DNA from: a virus
Reading direction: 5' to 3' (one strand)
Virus record (IMG/VR): IMGVR_UViG_3300007712_000078
Span: 1 to 25,941 of that record
DNA length: 25,941 bases
The position numbers were made by a program, and so were the translations under genes. Of the stretch, positions 6,568-12,837 are shown in pieces; the stretch's first letter is position 1, and each line of letters opens with the position of its first letter. The notes beneath the pieces were generated by a model. The model was given only the letters and a program-made list of their open reading frames with translations. It ran no database searches and had not been told where the DNA came from.

Positions 6568-6892
6568 GCTCTTCTGACGGATCTGGTAAAATTTCTACGA
6601 TAACGATGCTGTTACCCTCGGCATCCGCCTTGATTATAGCTTCAGACAGCTCAAATTTATCTTTTGTTGATGCATACCAGGTTATTTCATATGGACTTTG
6701 AATAAATCCTTGGAATCCTCTTAGAAGAACTTCTATATGCTTGGATAAATTGCTGTAATCTGTACCAACAAATTCACCAATAAGTGATTGAAGATCTGCA
6801 TAATCAATAATTCTTACCTGTGTTGTTTCTTTGGTTTGTCGATTTAGGACGGTATACTTGGTACCAATCTCTTTTAAATTAATTTTATTCAT
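6545..6892 (-). CDS. Unknown 115-aa protein
   Basis: 115 residues from the ATG at 6892 (MNKINLKEIGTKYTVLNRQT). An upstream in-frame extension overlaps the preceding gene and lacks a ribosome site. GATAAATA lies 5 nt upstream of this ATG and there is no Shine-Dalgarno, so the late transcript may be leaderless. The sequence predicts alternating strands and helices (KYTVLNRQTKETTQVRII; NSIVIVEILPDP). The final codons ELDTGYKR-stop double as the -35 and spacer of the next promoter. No family recognised. Confidence 0.6.
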   Translation of the reverse strand: MNKINLKEIGTKYTVLNRQTKETTQVRIIDYADLQSLIGEFVGTDYSNLSKHIEVLLRGFQGFIQSPYEITWYASTKDKFELSEAIIKADAEGNSIVIVEILPDPSEELDTGYKR

Positions 6893-6893
6893 C

Positions 6894-7187
6894 TTAATAT
6901 TTATCGTAAAAAGACACCGTGTACCCATTCTCAACTACATAATCGACGCCAAAAAACTCAGGACACAATGCTAGGTCGGTTGCCCAATCTTCAGGACCTT
7001 TCTCCCAAATGATTTGGGCGTCTGCTTTGCTGAATCCGTCTCTTACGATGCGTTTTTTATTCTTGATCACAATGTTTTTTTGATACCCTTTCTGTTTGGC
7101 AACCTCTTCTAGTTCAACAAATAATCTCTTGGCTGCGTGGTATGATGGTGAGAGAGAATATCTCTCTGAATGATTTTTAAAGCACAT
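6894..7187 (-). CDS. Unknown basic 97-aa protein
   Basis: 97 residues starting MCFKNHSERYSLSPSYHAAK, with AGGAG 8 nt upstream. The N-terminal half is basic (YQKNIVIKNKKRIVRDGF); the C-terminal half contains aromatic and acidic residues (DWATDLALCPEFFGVDYVV). No domain is recognised. Its stop codon region GAT-AAA-TAT-TAA contains the GATAAATA motif of the next gene. It is the first gene downstream of a promoter region with repeated ATTTACC/GGTAAAT sites, so it may be an early regulated gene. Confidence 0.6.
   Translation of the reverse strand: MCFKNHSERYSLSPSYHAAKRLFVELEEVAKQKGYQKNIVIKNKKRIVRDGFSKADAQIIWEKGPEDWATDLALCPEFFGVDYVVENGYTVSFYDKY
6898..6905 (-). promoter_or_regulatory. Late-type promoter GATAAATA
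   Basis: It lies 5 nt before the ATG at 6892 and overlaps the last codons of the upstream gene (D-K-Y-stop). The spacing is the same as at 2309-2322. Because it is also coding sequence, chance cannot be excluded. Confidence 0.45.
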
Positions 7188-7218
7188 GGCGACACTCCTG
7201 GCGTTAAGGTGAATTTTA

Positions 7219-7290
7219 GCATTTACCTAGGCTAGGAGTATGTGTATGAGTTGTTATTATAAGGTAAATGCGTCTACAACAATATTTACC
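7219..7290. promoter_or_regulatory. Regulatory region with inverted repeat around a TATAAT box
   Basis: GCATTTACCT (7219-7228) and its exact reverse complement AGGTAAATGC (7262-7271) bracket a minus-strand TATAAT (7256-7261). A third ATTTACC lies at about 7284. The -35 region is weak. This looks like a promoter with paired operator sites for the gene starting at 7187. The 118-nt gap holds no gene. Confidence 0.5.
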
Positions 7291-7305
7291 GTTTTTGACA
7301 GAAAA

Positions 7306-7659
7306 TTAGGTATCTTCTTCAATTATTAGTCGAAGCGGAAAACCTTCAGCACGAGCAGTTCTAATACATGTATTCATCTTCTCTTCAGCAATCTCGAATT
7401 GGTAGATACCAACCACGGCGCTGCCGTCTGCATGAATCTTTAGCATAGTTTCAAATGCTTGGTCGTGATCCATATGAAAGACTAGGACTAATAGACCCAC
7501 AACGAAGTCCATCGTTGTCTTATCATCATTTAACATTATCACACGCCAAAGATTTGGCTCGGTTACCTCAACGTCTTCTAATTCTTCTACCGCAACGTCG
7601 CTATCTGGGGAGATGTCTTTCATCTCATTCATAATGTTTTCTAATTCTGCTTCATTCAT
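7306..7659 (-). CDS. clpS: ClpS N-degron adaptor protein
   Basis: 117 residues from the ATG at 7659, chosen because GGAG precedes it and because a promoter lies just upstream. The ClpS core starts at about residue 38 (LWRVIMLNDDKTTMDFVV). The N-degron pocket is intact: N44, D45, D46, T48, M50, V53, M72, H76, equivalent to E. coli N34, D35, D36, T38, M40, V43, M62, H66. The ClpA-contact pair in EIAEEK is also kept. A 37-residue acidic N-terminal extension precedes the core. ClpS delivers proteins with bulky N-terminal residues to ClpAP. No ClpA is in the window, so it may use the host's. It lies directly downstream of hsp20. Confidence 0.92.
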   Translation of the reverse strand: MNEAELENIMNEMKDISPDSDVAVEELEDVEVTEPNLWRVIMLNDDKTTMDFVVGLLVLVFHMDHDQAFETMLKIHADGSAVVGIYQFEIAEEKMNTCIRTARAEGFPLRLIIEEDT

Positions 7660-7674
7660 GGTCGCTCCGAAAAT

Positions 7675-7708
7675 GCTAGAGTGTGCTAACATTGTAGCAC
7701 ACCCTAGC
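7675..7708. promoter_or_regulatory. Dyad-symmetric operator over the clpS -10
   Basis: Arms GCTAG and CTAGC enclose GTGTGCTA and TAGCACAC around a 6-nt centre. The -10 of the clpS promoter lies within the dyad, so a bound dimer would block RNA polymerase. As RNA it would also form a hairpin. Confidence 0.55.
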
Positions 7709-7719
7709 ACCTCTGTCAA
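7691..7719 (-). promoter_or_regulatory. Sigma70 promoter TTGACA-17-TACAAT for clpS
   Basis: TTGACA at 7714-7719, a 17-nt spacer and TACAAT at 7691-7696. It begins 4 nt after the hsp20 stop codon and should start transcription near 7684, giving clpS its own promoter. Confidence 0.75.
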
Positions 7720-7723
7720 AGAA

Positions 7724-8158
7724 TCACGAAGATTTAATTTCGATCTTTCTTGGCAGATTCTCTTCTGGAACATAATGTTCTAGTGAGACAACCAAAAGAC
7801 CATCTCGAAACTTCGCATCCTTCACCTCCCAGTGTTCTGGCAGATAGAAAGACTTTGAAAAGCTTCGTGTAGAGATACCTCGATAGGTATATGTCTTCTC
7901 GTCTTCTTCAGTCTTGTCTGACATCTCTGCGGAAATGGTCAAATGACTTCCTTCTACAGTAATATCAATATCGTCAGGACTAAAGCCGGCAACGGCGAGC
8001 TCAATATCTGAGGAAGTCTCAGATCGCTTCACAATATTATGTGGTGGATAGTTAGTCGTTGCGCGAGAATATCCATCAAAGACTCGATCAAAGTCCACAA
8101 AGTGACGATCGATCCATTCGGCTAGATTGGATGTGGTTATCTTAGGTAGGTTAGTCAT
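7724..8158 (-). CDS. Small heat-shock protein, Hsp20/alpha-crystallin family
   Basis: 144 residues. The alpha-crystallin domain spans about residues 40-132, with IELAVAGFSPDDIDITVEG, LTISAEMS and the hallmark FRDGLLVVSLEHYVPEE; the C-terminal IEI is the I-x-I anchor used in oligomer assembly. It is close to the IbpA type. Hsp20 proteins hold unfolding proteins in a refoldable state without ATP. AAGGAG precedes the ATG. Homologues are common in T4-like aquatic phages, where they may help capsid assembly or protect phage proteins. Here it sits directly before clpS, linking chaperone and proteolysis functions. Confidence 0.92.
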   Translation of the reverse strand: MTNLPKITTSNLAEWIDRHFVDFDRVFDGYSRATTNYPPHNIVKRSETSSDIELAVAGFSPDDIDITVEGSHLTISAEMSDKTEEDEKTYTYRGISTRSFSKSFYLPEHWEVKDAKFRDGLLVVSLEHYVPEENLPRKIEIKSS

Positions 8159-8188
8159 AATAGTTACTCCTTATTAAGCAAGTAAAGT

Positions 8189-8236
8189 GGGCACCATGCC
8201 CAATGTAGAGGGAGACCATTCTCCCTCTACATTTTT
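8189..8236 (+). terminator. Strong hairpin with plus-strand U-tract, plus second small hairpin
   Basis: A perfect 14-bp stem (8202-8215 with 8220-8233, loop CCAT) is followed on the plus strand by TTTTT. A second hairpin, GGGCA/TGCCC, lies at 8189-8201. The T-tract orientation predicts termination of plus-strand (antisense) transcription; on the minus strand no U-run follows. Confidence 0.65.
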
Positions 8237-8248
8237 ATTTAGCATCTA

Positions 8249-9712
8249 TTATAGGAATAGAAGCGCAAAAGCTTTAACAACCAAAAGCGGTGTCATAACT
8301 TTTCGAGACTGTTCCGACAGATTCGATGTAAACGACTGGCTACGAACATACTCTTCAGCATCATTCACAAGCTGATATGCCTGATTCATTAGCTCAGTGC
8401 GCTGCATAGAAGCCTGATTATACGCCTCTACCAACACAGCGTACTCTTCCATAGCGGCCTGATTCTGACGGAAGCAAGAGATTGTTGCTTGCTTCTGTAG
8501 ATCCGTATCAGCACGGGAGCCTTTTGTGTAATCAGGAACATTGCCTGTGCAATCAGAAACCACTGGAGGTTCTGGCGGAACCAACACGATGGTCTGAGAC
8601 TGTGCAAAACGAGCATCTGCCAACTGAAGAAGCTTGCAGTAATACTCCGCATCACCGACAGAAACACCTAGCTCTCTTGCCTGAAAGCTCATTCCACCTG
8701 AACATGCATTCGAGAAAACAGGCGCAACGCTGGCAACCGGCGCTCCACGGAAGTCTGTGCTAGCATCAACCTGAACATTTGTGGTTGAGCCTTCAACAAC
8801 CTGTGTCGAACCTTCAACATTCTGAGTTGAGAGGGCACCTGTGCCTTCTTCACCACCGAAGTTGTTATTGACAGTGACATCGCCTGTAGAAGCGGAAGAT
8901 GTATTATCTACAGCACCTTCTTCTACATTTAGAGAACCACCAGTTGCGGACGAATCACCACCGACCATGCTGTTTGTGTTTGCAACAGCACCTTCATCAA
9001 TAGATGCATTTCCACCCTGTGCAGTTACAGCACCTTCAGCGACATTTAGCGTATTGGTGCCAGTGTTGCTATTCTGTACTGCGCCTTCTGAAATAGTTGC
9101 ATTGCCACCTGCTACCGTGTTGGTGTTGCTATTCTGTACTGCGCCTTCTGAAATAGTTGCATTGCCACCTGCGCCACCAGCTCCACCTGCCGCGGTGTTT
9201 GTATTCTGGACTGCGCCTTCTGAGACAGAGAAGTTATTGGTGTTGGTGTTTGTGGCTGAATTTTGGACTGCACCCTCTGAGACGGTTAGCGTGTTGGTAC
9301 CTGTTACCGCTCCACTCTCCACGGTCACCGCACCACCCGTTGCAGATGATGTGCTTGGTCCTGTTGATAGTGTTGTATCACCAACATTTACCGAGCCTCC
9401 CGTAGCGTTGGCATTGCCGCCTGTTGCTGTTTGGGTTTGGTTCTGCTGCTGCTGTTGCTGGTTAGTTAGCGTGTTGGTATTGTCAACCGTTGCAGTGGCA
9501 TTTGCAGTTGCTTCGGCAATTCCAATTCCGACACCGTTGCCGCCGCCCTCGCCTTCGCCGCCGTTGCCATTTCCACCTGGTCCACAGGTGCTACCTTGAC
9601 AAACTTCAACTTTTTCGCCGTCAACAAATGTTGTACCGGCTGATACGATCTGAGATGATGTTACCGCAAGAACAACAAGAACTGCTGCTGCGACTTTAAT
9701 AAGAACCTTCAT
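8249..9712 (-). CDS. Secreted or surface protein with EGAV tandem repeats
   Basis: 487 residues. A classic signal peptide (MKVLIKVAAAVLVVLAVTSS...SA, cleavage after about A25) is followed by a Gly-rich stretch, a run of six Gln, and Asn/Thr/Gly-rich sequence. Residues 129-281 hold eight imperfect units built on (S/D/E)EGAVxN with alternating hydrophobic residues, suggesting a beta-helix, fibre or amyloid-like structure. The C-terminal half has six-Cys content overall and a helical region, ending in a hydrophobic tail (PLLVVKAFALLFL). AAGGAG precedes the ATG. A Sec signal is unusual for a virion protein, so it may act on the host surface. No family is recognised. Confidence 0.75.
   Translation of the reverse strand: MKVLIKVAAAVLVVLAVTSSQIVSAGTTFVDGEKVEVCQGSTCGPGGNGNGGEGEGGGNGVGIGIAEATANATATVDNTNTLTNQQQQQQNQTQTATGGNANATGGSVNVGDTTLSTGPSTSSATGGAVTVESGAVTGTNTLTVSEGAVQNSATNTNTNNFSVSEGAVQNTNTAAGGAGGAGGNATISEGAVQNSNTNTVAGGNATISEGAVQNSNTGTNTLNVAEGAVTAQGGNASIDEGAVANTNSMVGGDSSATGGSLNVEEGAVDNTSSASTGDVTVNNNFGGEEGTGALSTQNVEGSTQVVEGSTTNVQVDASTDFRGAPVASVAPVFSNACSGGMSFQARELGVSVGDAEYYCKLLQLADARFAQSQTIVLVPPEPPVVSDCTGNVPDYTKGSRADTDLQKQATISCFRQNQAAMEEYAVLVEAYNQASMQRTELMNQAYQLVNDAEEYVRSQSFTSNLSEQSRKVMTPLLVVKAFALLFL
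8870..9328 (-). repeat. Tandem coding repeats of the EGAV protein
   Basis: Eight imperfect units of roughly 14-25 codons. Two neighbouring units share 50 identical nucleotides (9063-9112 and 9123-9172) with a 60-nt period, indicating recent duplication and a likely site of copy-number change. Confidence 0.85.
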
Positions 9713-9880
9713 ATATTTAACTCCTTATATGATAATAAGAAGTTACCAGGCAGAATTTACAACCATATGACATGCACTTAGGTTAATTCTTTGCGACCCT
9801 CATCTTTCGATAAAGTTAGCCGTTTAACAAGTATCTTCTATAGTTTCTCCAATAATAGACTACATAAAATAAAAAGACAA

Positions 9881-9928
9881 AGTAGTCCTTCTATTTATAC
9901 TTTATTGTATAATATAAAAAGGACTACT
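9881..9928 (-). terminator. Inverted repeat downstream of bS21 (possible terminator)
   Basis: 10-bp arms AGTAGTCCTT and AAGGACTACT are separated by 28 nt. On the minus strand the second arm is followed by TTTGTCTTTTTATTTT, so the RNA could terminate the clpX-bS21 operon. The arms also bracket promoter motifs for the next gene and could be operators instead. The 237-nt gap 9713-9949 holds no gene. Confidence 0.45.
9892..9899 (-). promoter_or_regulatory. Late promoter TATAAATA (exact T4 consensus)
   Basis: An exact TATAAATA on the minus strand inside the loop of the 9881-9928 inverted repeat. It would drive the EGAV-repeat gene with a leader of about 170 nt. Confidence 0.5.
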
Positions 9929-9933
9929 GTCAA
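9904..9933 (-). promoter_or_regulatory. Sigma70 promoter TTGACA-18-TACAAT
   Basis: TTGACA at 9928-9933 and TACAAT at 9904-9909 with an 18-nt spacer, immediately upstream of the TATAAATA motif. The EGAV-repeat gene thus seems to have tandem early-type and late-type promoters. Confidence 0.5.
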
Positions 9934-9949
9934 GAGCTGTGTTTCGTCT

Positions 9950-10234
9950 TTAGTACAGGCGTTTACTTTTCTGTTGCTCTTCTAAAGTCTTAAGCCATCG
10001 CTTACGAGCAATCGCCTTCTCCTTCTTTCTGCGCACAGATGGCTTTTCATAAAACTCTCTTTCTCGCAGTTCACGAAGAATGCCAGAATCTTGGACCTTC
10101 TTGTTAAAAATCTTCATAGCCTTTTCAAAACCAAATGGGCGATCCTGAACTTCAACCTTAAGCCCTGGCACTAGATCACGAGGATTAAATTCATTCTTGC
10201 CTCGGTGTGTGTATCTTTCTTTTCTACTCATCAT
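9950..10234 (-). CDS. rpsU: Ribosomal protein bS21
   Basis: 94 residues. The bS21 signature is strong: [20 protein letters not shown], then [20 protein letters not shown] and a final RLY, as in E. coli S21 (REFYEKP ... RLY). A basic N-terminal extension of about 25 residues precedes the core. bS21 binds the 30S platform near the anti-Shine-Dalgarno end of 16S rRNA and influences initiation on structured or unusual mRNAs. Phage copies are known from aquatic phages and are proposed to replace the host protein and favour phage mRNAs. The ATG overlaps the end of clpX by 11 nt, so the two are translationally coupled. A second in-frame ATG directly follows. Confidence 0.93.
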   Translation of the reverse strand: MMSRKERYTHRGKNEFNPRDLVPGLKVEVQDRPFGFEKAMKIFNKKVQDSGILRELREREFYEKPSVRRKKEKAIARKRWLKTLEEQQKSKRLY

Positions 10235-11414
10235 TCATCCTTTTCTTTTCGTAATGGTAATCTAATCTTCCGTTCTCTCCAATAACAACTCTCTCTAATC
10301 CTTCCTTACGAAGTCGAGGAAGCCGAAATTGAACATGCAACAATACCTTTTCAAGTATAGTCTGCAATCCTCTTGCTCCTGTCTTTTCTTTAGAAGACTG
10401 ATGAGCAACGCCGCGCACAAATTCAGGTAAGAATTCGAGGTCCACATTGTCTAGTGAAAAGAGTCCTCGATACTGGTCAATTAAACAATTCTTAGGTGTA
10501 GTTAGTACCTTAACCAGCATATCCTCAGTAAGATCATGCGTAGCGACAACAATCGGAAAACGACCAACAAATTCTGGAATCAAACCAAAGCTCATTAAGT
10601 TCTCTGATGTCGCCTCTGATAATAACATAGCTTCGGATGATTTGTCAAGTACCGCCCCAAATCCGATTGTGGAATGTTCGCGCTTACTTTCCTTGATAAT
10701 GTCAGCCAATCCCACAAAAGCTCCGCCGGCGATAAACAAGATGTCTTTTGTTTCGAAATCTTCTCCGGACGAAAGTTTGATTTTTGTTCCTTCTACAAGT
10801 TTGAGTAATGCCTGTTGAACACCTTCTCCCGAAACATCTCGATTGACTGTTGCGCTCTCGCTCTTACGCGATTTCTTATCGATCTCATCAATGTATATAA
10901 TGCCTTTCTGCGCCAATTCGATGTCTCCATCGGCGGCGTGAACTAGTCTGTCAATCATATTTTCAACGTCTTCACCGACATAACCAGATTCAGTAAGACT
11001 AGTGGCATCGGTTTGAACAAACGGAAGATTAAGAGTTTTCGCCACTGTGCTAACAAGTAGCGTCTTACCAGTTCCACTCGGTCCAATAAGAAGAACATTC
11101 GATTTCTTTAGTTCTGTATCTGAGACAACTGGATTGTTGATGCGCTTGTAATGATTATAGATTGCTACGGATAATGTCTCTTTTGCGAGTGATTGCTCGA
11201 TAATATACTGATCGAGATACTCTTTGATTTCTTCAGGGGTTGGCAGGTCATCAATTTTTTTGATGTTTTTCTTGTTATTATGAATAACATTATATCCGAG
11301 TTCAATGCATTCATCACAAATATATACCGTAGCCGGACCTTGATCTGGGCCTGCTAATACCTTTTTAACTTCTTTTCTGCCCTTGCTACAAAAATTGCAA
11401 GTGATATTATTCAT
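10224..11414 (-). CDS. clpX: Clp protease ATPase subunit ClpX
   Basis: 396 residues against 424 in E. coli. The zinc domain is intact (C6, C9, C33, C36 in CNFC and CDEC). The AAA+ module shows Walker A GPSGTGKT (111-118), pore-1 loop GYVG (144-147), Walker B IIYIDE (172-177), [12 protein letters not shown] and sensor-2 GAR (346-348). The ClpP-docking IGF loop is present (250-252). The segment between EGT (208-210) and [10 protein letters not shown] is about nine residues shorter than in E. coli and lacks the RKH pore loop. ClpX unfolds proteins and feeds them to ClpP (phage copy at 1651-2292). It is coupled to bS21 in a long operon. Confidence 0.95.
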   Translation of the reverse strand: MNNITCNFCSKGRKEVKKVLAGPDQGPATVYICDECIELGYNVIHNNKKNIKKIDDLPTPEEIKEYLDQYIIEQSLAKETLSVAIYNHYKRINNPVVSDTELKKSNVLLIGPSGTGKTLLVSTVAKTLNLPFVQTDATSLTESGYVGEDVENMIDRLVHAADGDIELAQKGIIYIDEIDKKSRKSESATVNRDVSGEGVQQALLKLVEGTKIKLSSGEDFETKDILFIAGGAFVGLADIIKESKREHSTIGFGAVLDKSSEAMLLSEATSENLMSFGLIPEFVGRFPIVVATHDLTEDMLVKVLTTPKNCLIDQYRGLFSLDNVDLEFLPEFVRGVAHQSSKEKTGARGLQTILEKVLLHVQFRLPRLRKEGLERVVIGENGRLDYHYEKKRMNDE

Positions 11415-11424
11415 CTATCTCTCT

Positions 11425-12393
11425 TTATCCGCGATTGTCTGTTGCTGATAGTCGGTGCCGGTCAGGTGCCTTAGGTTTCGTAACTAACTCGGCAGTTGAG
11501 TTTGGATTAATTTTTACTTGTTTCATTGTAGCGGTTTCTGAAGGCATTTGCAAATCTTGAATAATTTCTTCATCCGTAGATTCGACATCAGTTGATGGAC
11601 CTTTCGATGAAGGAGGCGGATCGGTCTTCGTGGGAGGCGACTTTTTCTTAGAAGCCCTATTCATTAGAGAATAGTTTGCAGCCATGAGGAGGAGAATTGC
11701 CATCGGATCAAAAACGAATATAAATGCAATGATAGCCCATCGAACAGCATCTTCTAGATTATCTTCAGAATTTCCATAAACAATCTCAGCGATATATTTG
11801 ATAGGACCAACTTCCATTTCAAGAGACCGAAGCTCGTTGCCGAGTTGAAGTTTCTCATCTTCATACTGGTCAATGCGATTCTGTGCCTCATCGATCGTCG
11901 TTGCCAACAGGTCTCTCTGCTCTTGTTGTCCTTCTCGTACTGCCCTAGCTCCGTCATCACCACTAATCTTGTCATATTCGATTAGCGTCTGAACCGTTTC
12001 ATCGAGTTGAGCAATAACCGTTTCTGCATCTGCAATTCGAGCTTCTTCTCTATTAATTCTCTGATCTAGTCTTTCGATCTGTGCTGTGTTGTTTGTGACC
12101 GGGGCTGTTTGTTCTATGTGTGCTTTTGATAGCAGTCCAAAGATACCCATACTGGTGAGCAGCATCGCAATCAATACCAGAGGCAGCATCGCATATTTGA
12201 TTTTCGTGGGCTCTGTCCAGTTGCGGTAGATCCAGCTTACGCCGACAACTTTACCGAGTTCGATAACAGAACCCATTACAAGAGCATGGATCGGCAATCC
12301 TGAGAAGATTGCCACAATACCAAAGATGGCAAAGACTGCGGCTGTTCCAGCCATAGCCAATGCGGTCAATAGAGTGATGATTCCAAATAGCAT
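11425..12393 (-). CDS. Membrane protein with coiled coil
   Basis: 322 residues from the ATG at 12393; an upstream TTG is possible but would sit on the promoter motif. There are three predicted N-terminal transmembrane helices (about 3-32, 35-56, 69-88), a long charged coiled coil (about 103-195) and a fourth helix (about 217-243, AIIAFIFVFDPMAILLL). The tail is Pro/Lys/Ser rich and ends in RHRLSATDNRG. Residues 274-291 (DEEIIQDLQMPSETATMK) nearly repeat a segment of the phage ribonucleotide reductase. GATAAATA lies 8 nt before the ATG with no ribosome site. Similar architectures occur in T4-like aquatic phages but I know no function. Confidence 0.7.
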   Translation of the reverse strand: MLFGIITLLTALAMAGTAAVFAIFGIVAIFSGLPIHALVMGSVIELGKVVGVSWIYRNWTEPTKIKYAMLPLVLIAMLLTSMGIFGLLSKAHIEQTAPVTNNTAQIERLDQRINREEARIADAETVIAQLDETVQTLIEYDKISGDDGARAVREGQQEQRDLLATTIDEAQNRIDQYEDEKLQLGNELRSLEMEVGPIKYIAEIVYGNSEDNLEDAVRWAIIAFIFVFDPMAILLLMAANYSLMNRASKKKSPPTKTDPPPSSKGPSTDVESTDEEIIQDLQMPSETATMKQVKINPNSTAELVTKPKAPDRHRLSATDNRG

Positions 12394-12400
12394 ATATAAG

Positions 12401-12700
12401 CTATTTATCAATAGTTGTGATGCAATGGTTCTGTCTTAATTCCGTGTAGAATGCTTGTTTAGGAGTAATATACGCGAATTGAAGCTCTTGATTTCCGATG
12501 ATAATATAATGATTCGGTAGCTTCTCACGAAAGGCATCTCGAATTTTATTCAGGTAAGCCCTCTGAGATTCAGTTGTAAAATCCCGGTCCAGTTTACAGT
12601 TGATATATAGAACTGGCAGGTTTCCCTCTTGAGGGAATTCTGTAATCTCGATCGGTATCTCTTCTCTTTCTTCGTTATCAAATTTTTTCATCTTCATCAC
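12401..12700 (-). CDS. Unknown 99-aa protein
   Basis: 99 residues starting MMKMKKFDNEEREEIPIEIT. Three Met codons lie within the first four, so the exact start is uncertain, and none has a clear Shine-Dalgarno. It overlaps the preceding 50-aa gene by 23 nt and ends 7 nt before the membrane protein ATG, with its last codons (D-K-stop) forming the GATAAATA motif. The fold appears mixed (LPVLYINCKL and HYIIIGNQEL as strands; SQRAYLNKIRDAFRE as helix). No family recognised. Confidence 0.6.
   Translation of the reverse strand: MMKMKKFDNEEREEIPIEITEFPQEGNLPVLYINCKLDRDFTTESQRAYLNKIRDAFREKLPNHYIIIGNQELQFAYITPKQAFYTELRQNHCITTIDK
12402..12409 (-). promoter_or_regulatory. Late-type promoter GATAAATA
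   Basis: 8 nt upstream of the membrane protein ATG at 12393, embedded in the stop region of the 12401-12700 gene. It could drive late expression of the membrane protein, clpX and bS21 separately from the operon promoter. Confidence 0.5.
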
Positions 12701-12830
12701 TAAGATAGGTTATTTCTACGCTACTGGCAGAGAAGTTTAAATTCTCGTAGATAAACTCCTCGCAGGCTTCGATCATTTCTTCCTCATTATCGTAGCCGTC
12801 CAACCAAAGTTCTACTAGAAACTTAGCCAT
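12678..12830 (-). CDS. Small acidic unknown protein, 50 aa
   Basis: A 50-codon gene starting MAKFLVELWLDGYDNEEEMI and ending in TYLSDEDEKI. It begins 7 nt after the queD stop and overlaps the next gene by 23 nt, filling the only gap in this operon. The strand-helix-strand pattern with hydrophobic alternation (AKFLVELWL; MIEACEEFIYENL; SVEITYL) looks like a small folded alpha/beta domain. The ribosome site is weak. No family is recognised. Confidence 0.6.
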   Translation of the reverse strand: MAKFLVELWLDGYDNEEEMIEACEEFIYENLNFSASSVEITYLSDEDEKI

Positions 12831-12837
12831 TAAAAGC

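Noticed and set aside
8870-9328. EGAV DNA repeats as a possible CRISPR or origin iteron array
   Set aside because: The repeats are in frame, imperfect, codon-sized and without unique spacers, so they are protein repeats.
8841-9599. Long plus-strand proline/valine-rich frame (252 codons)
   Set aside because: It is the antisense of the EGAV repeats; the repetitive composition keeps it open. It has no promoter or ribosome site, and the minus-strand gene has a signal peptide and AAGGAG site.
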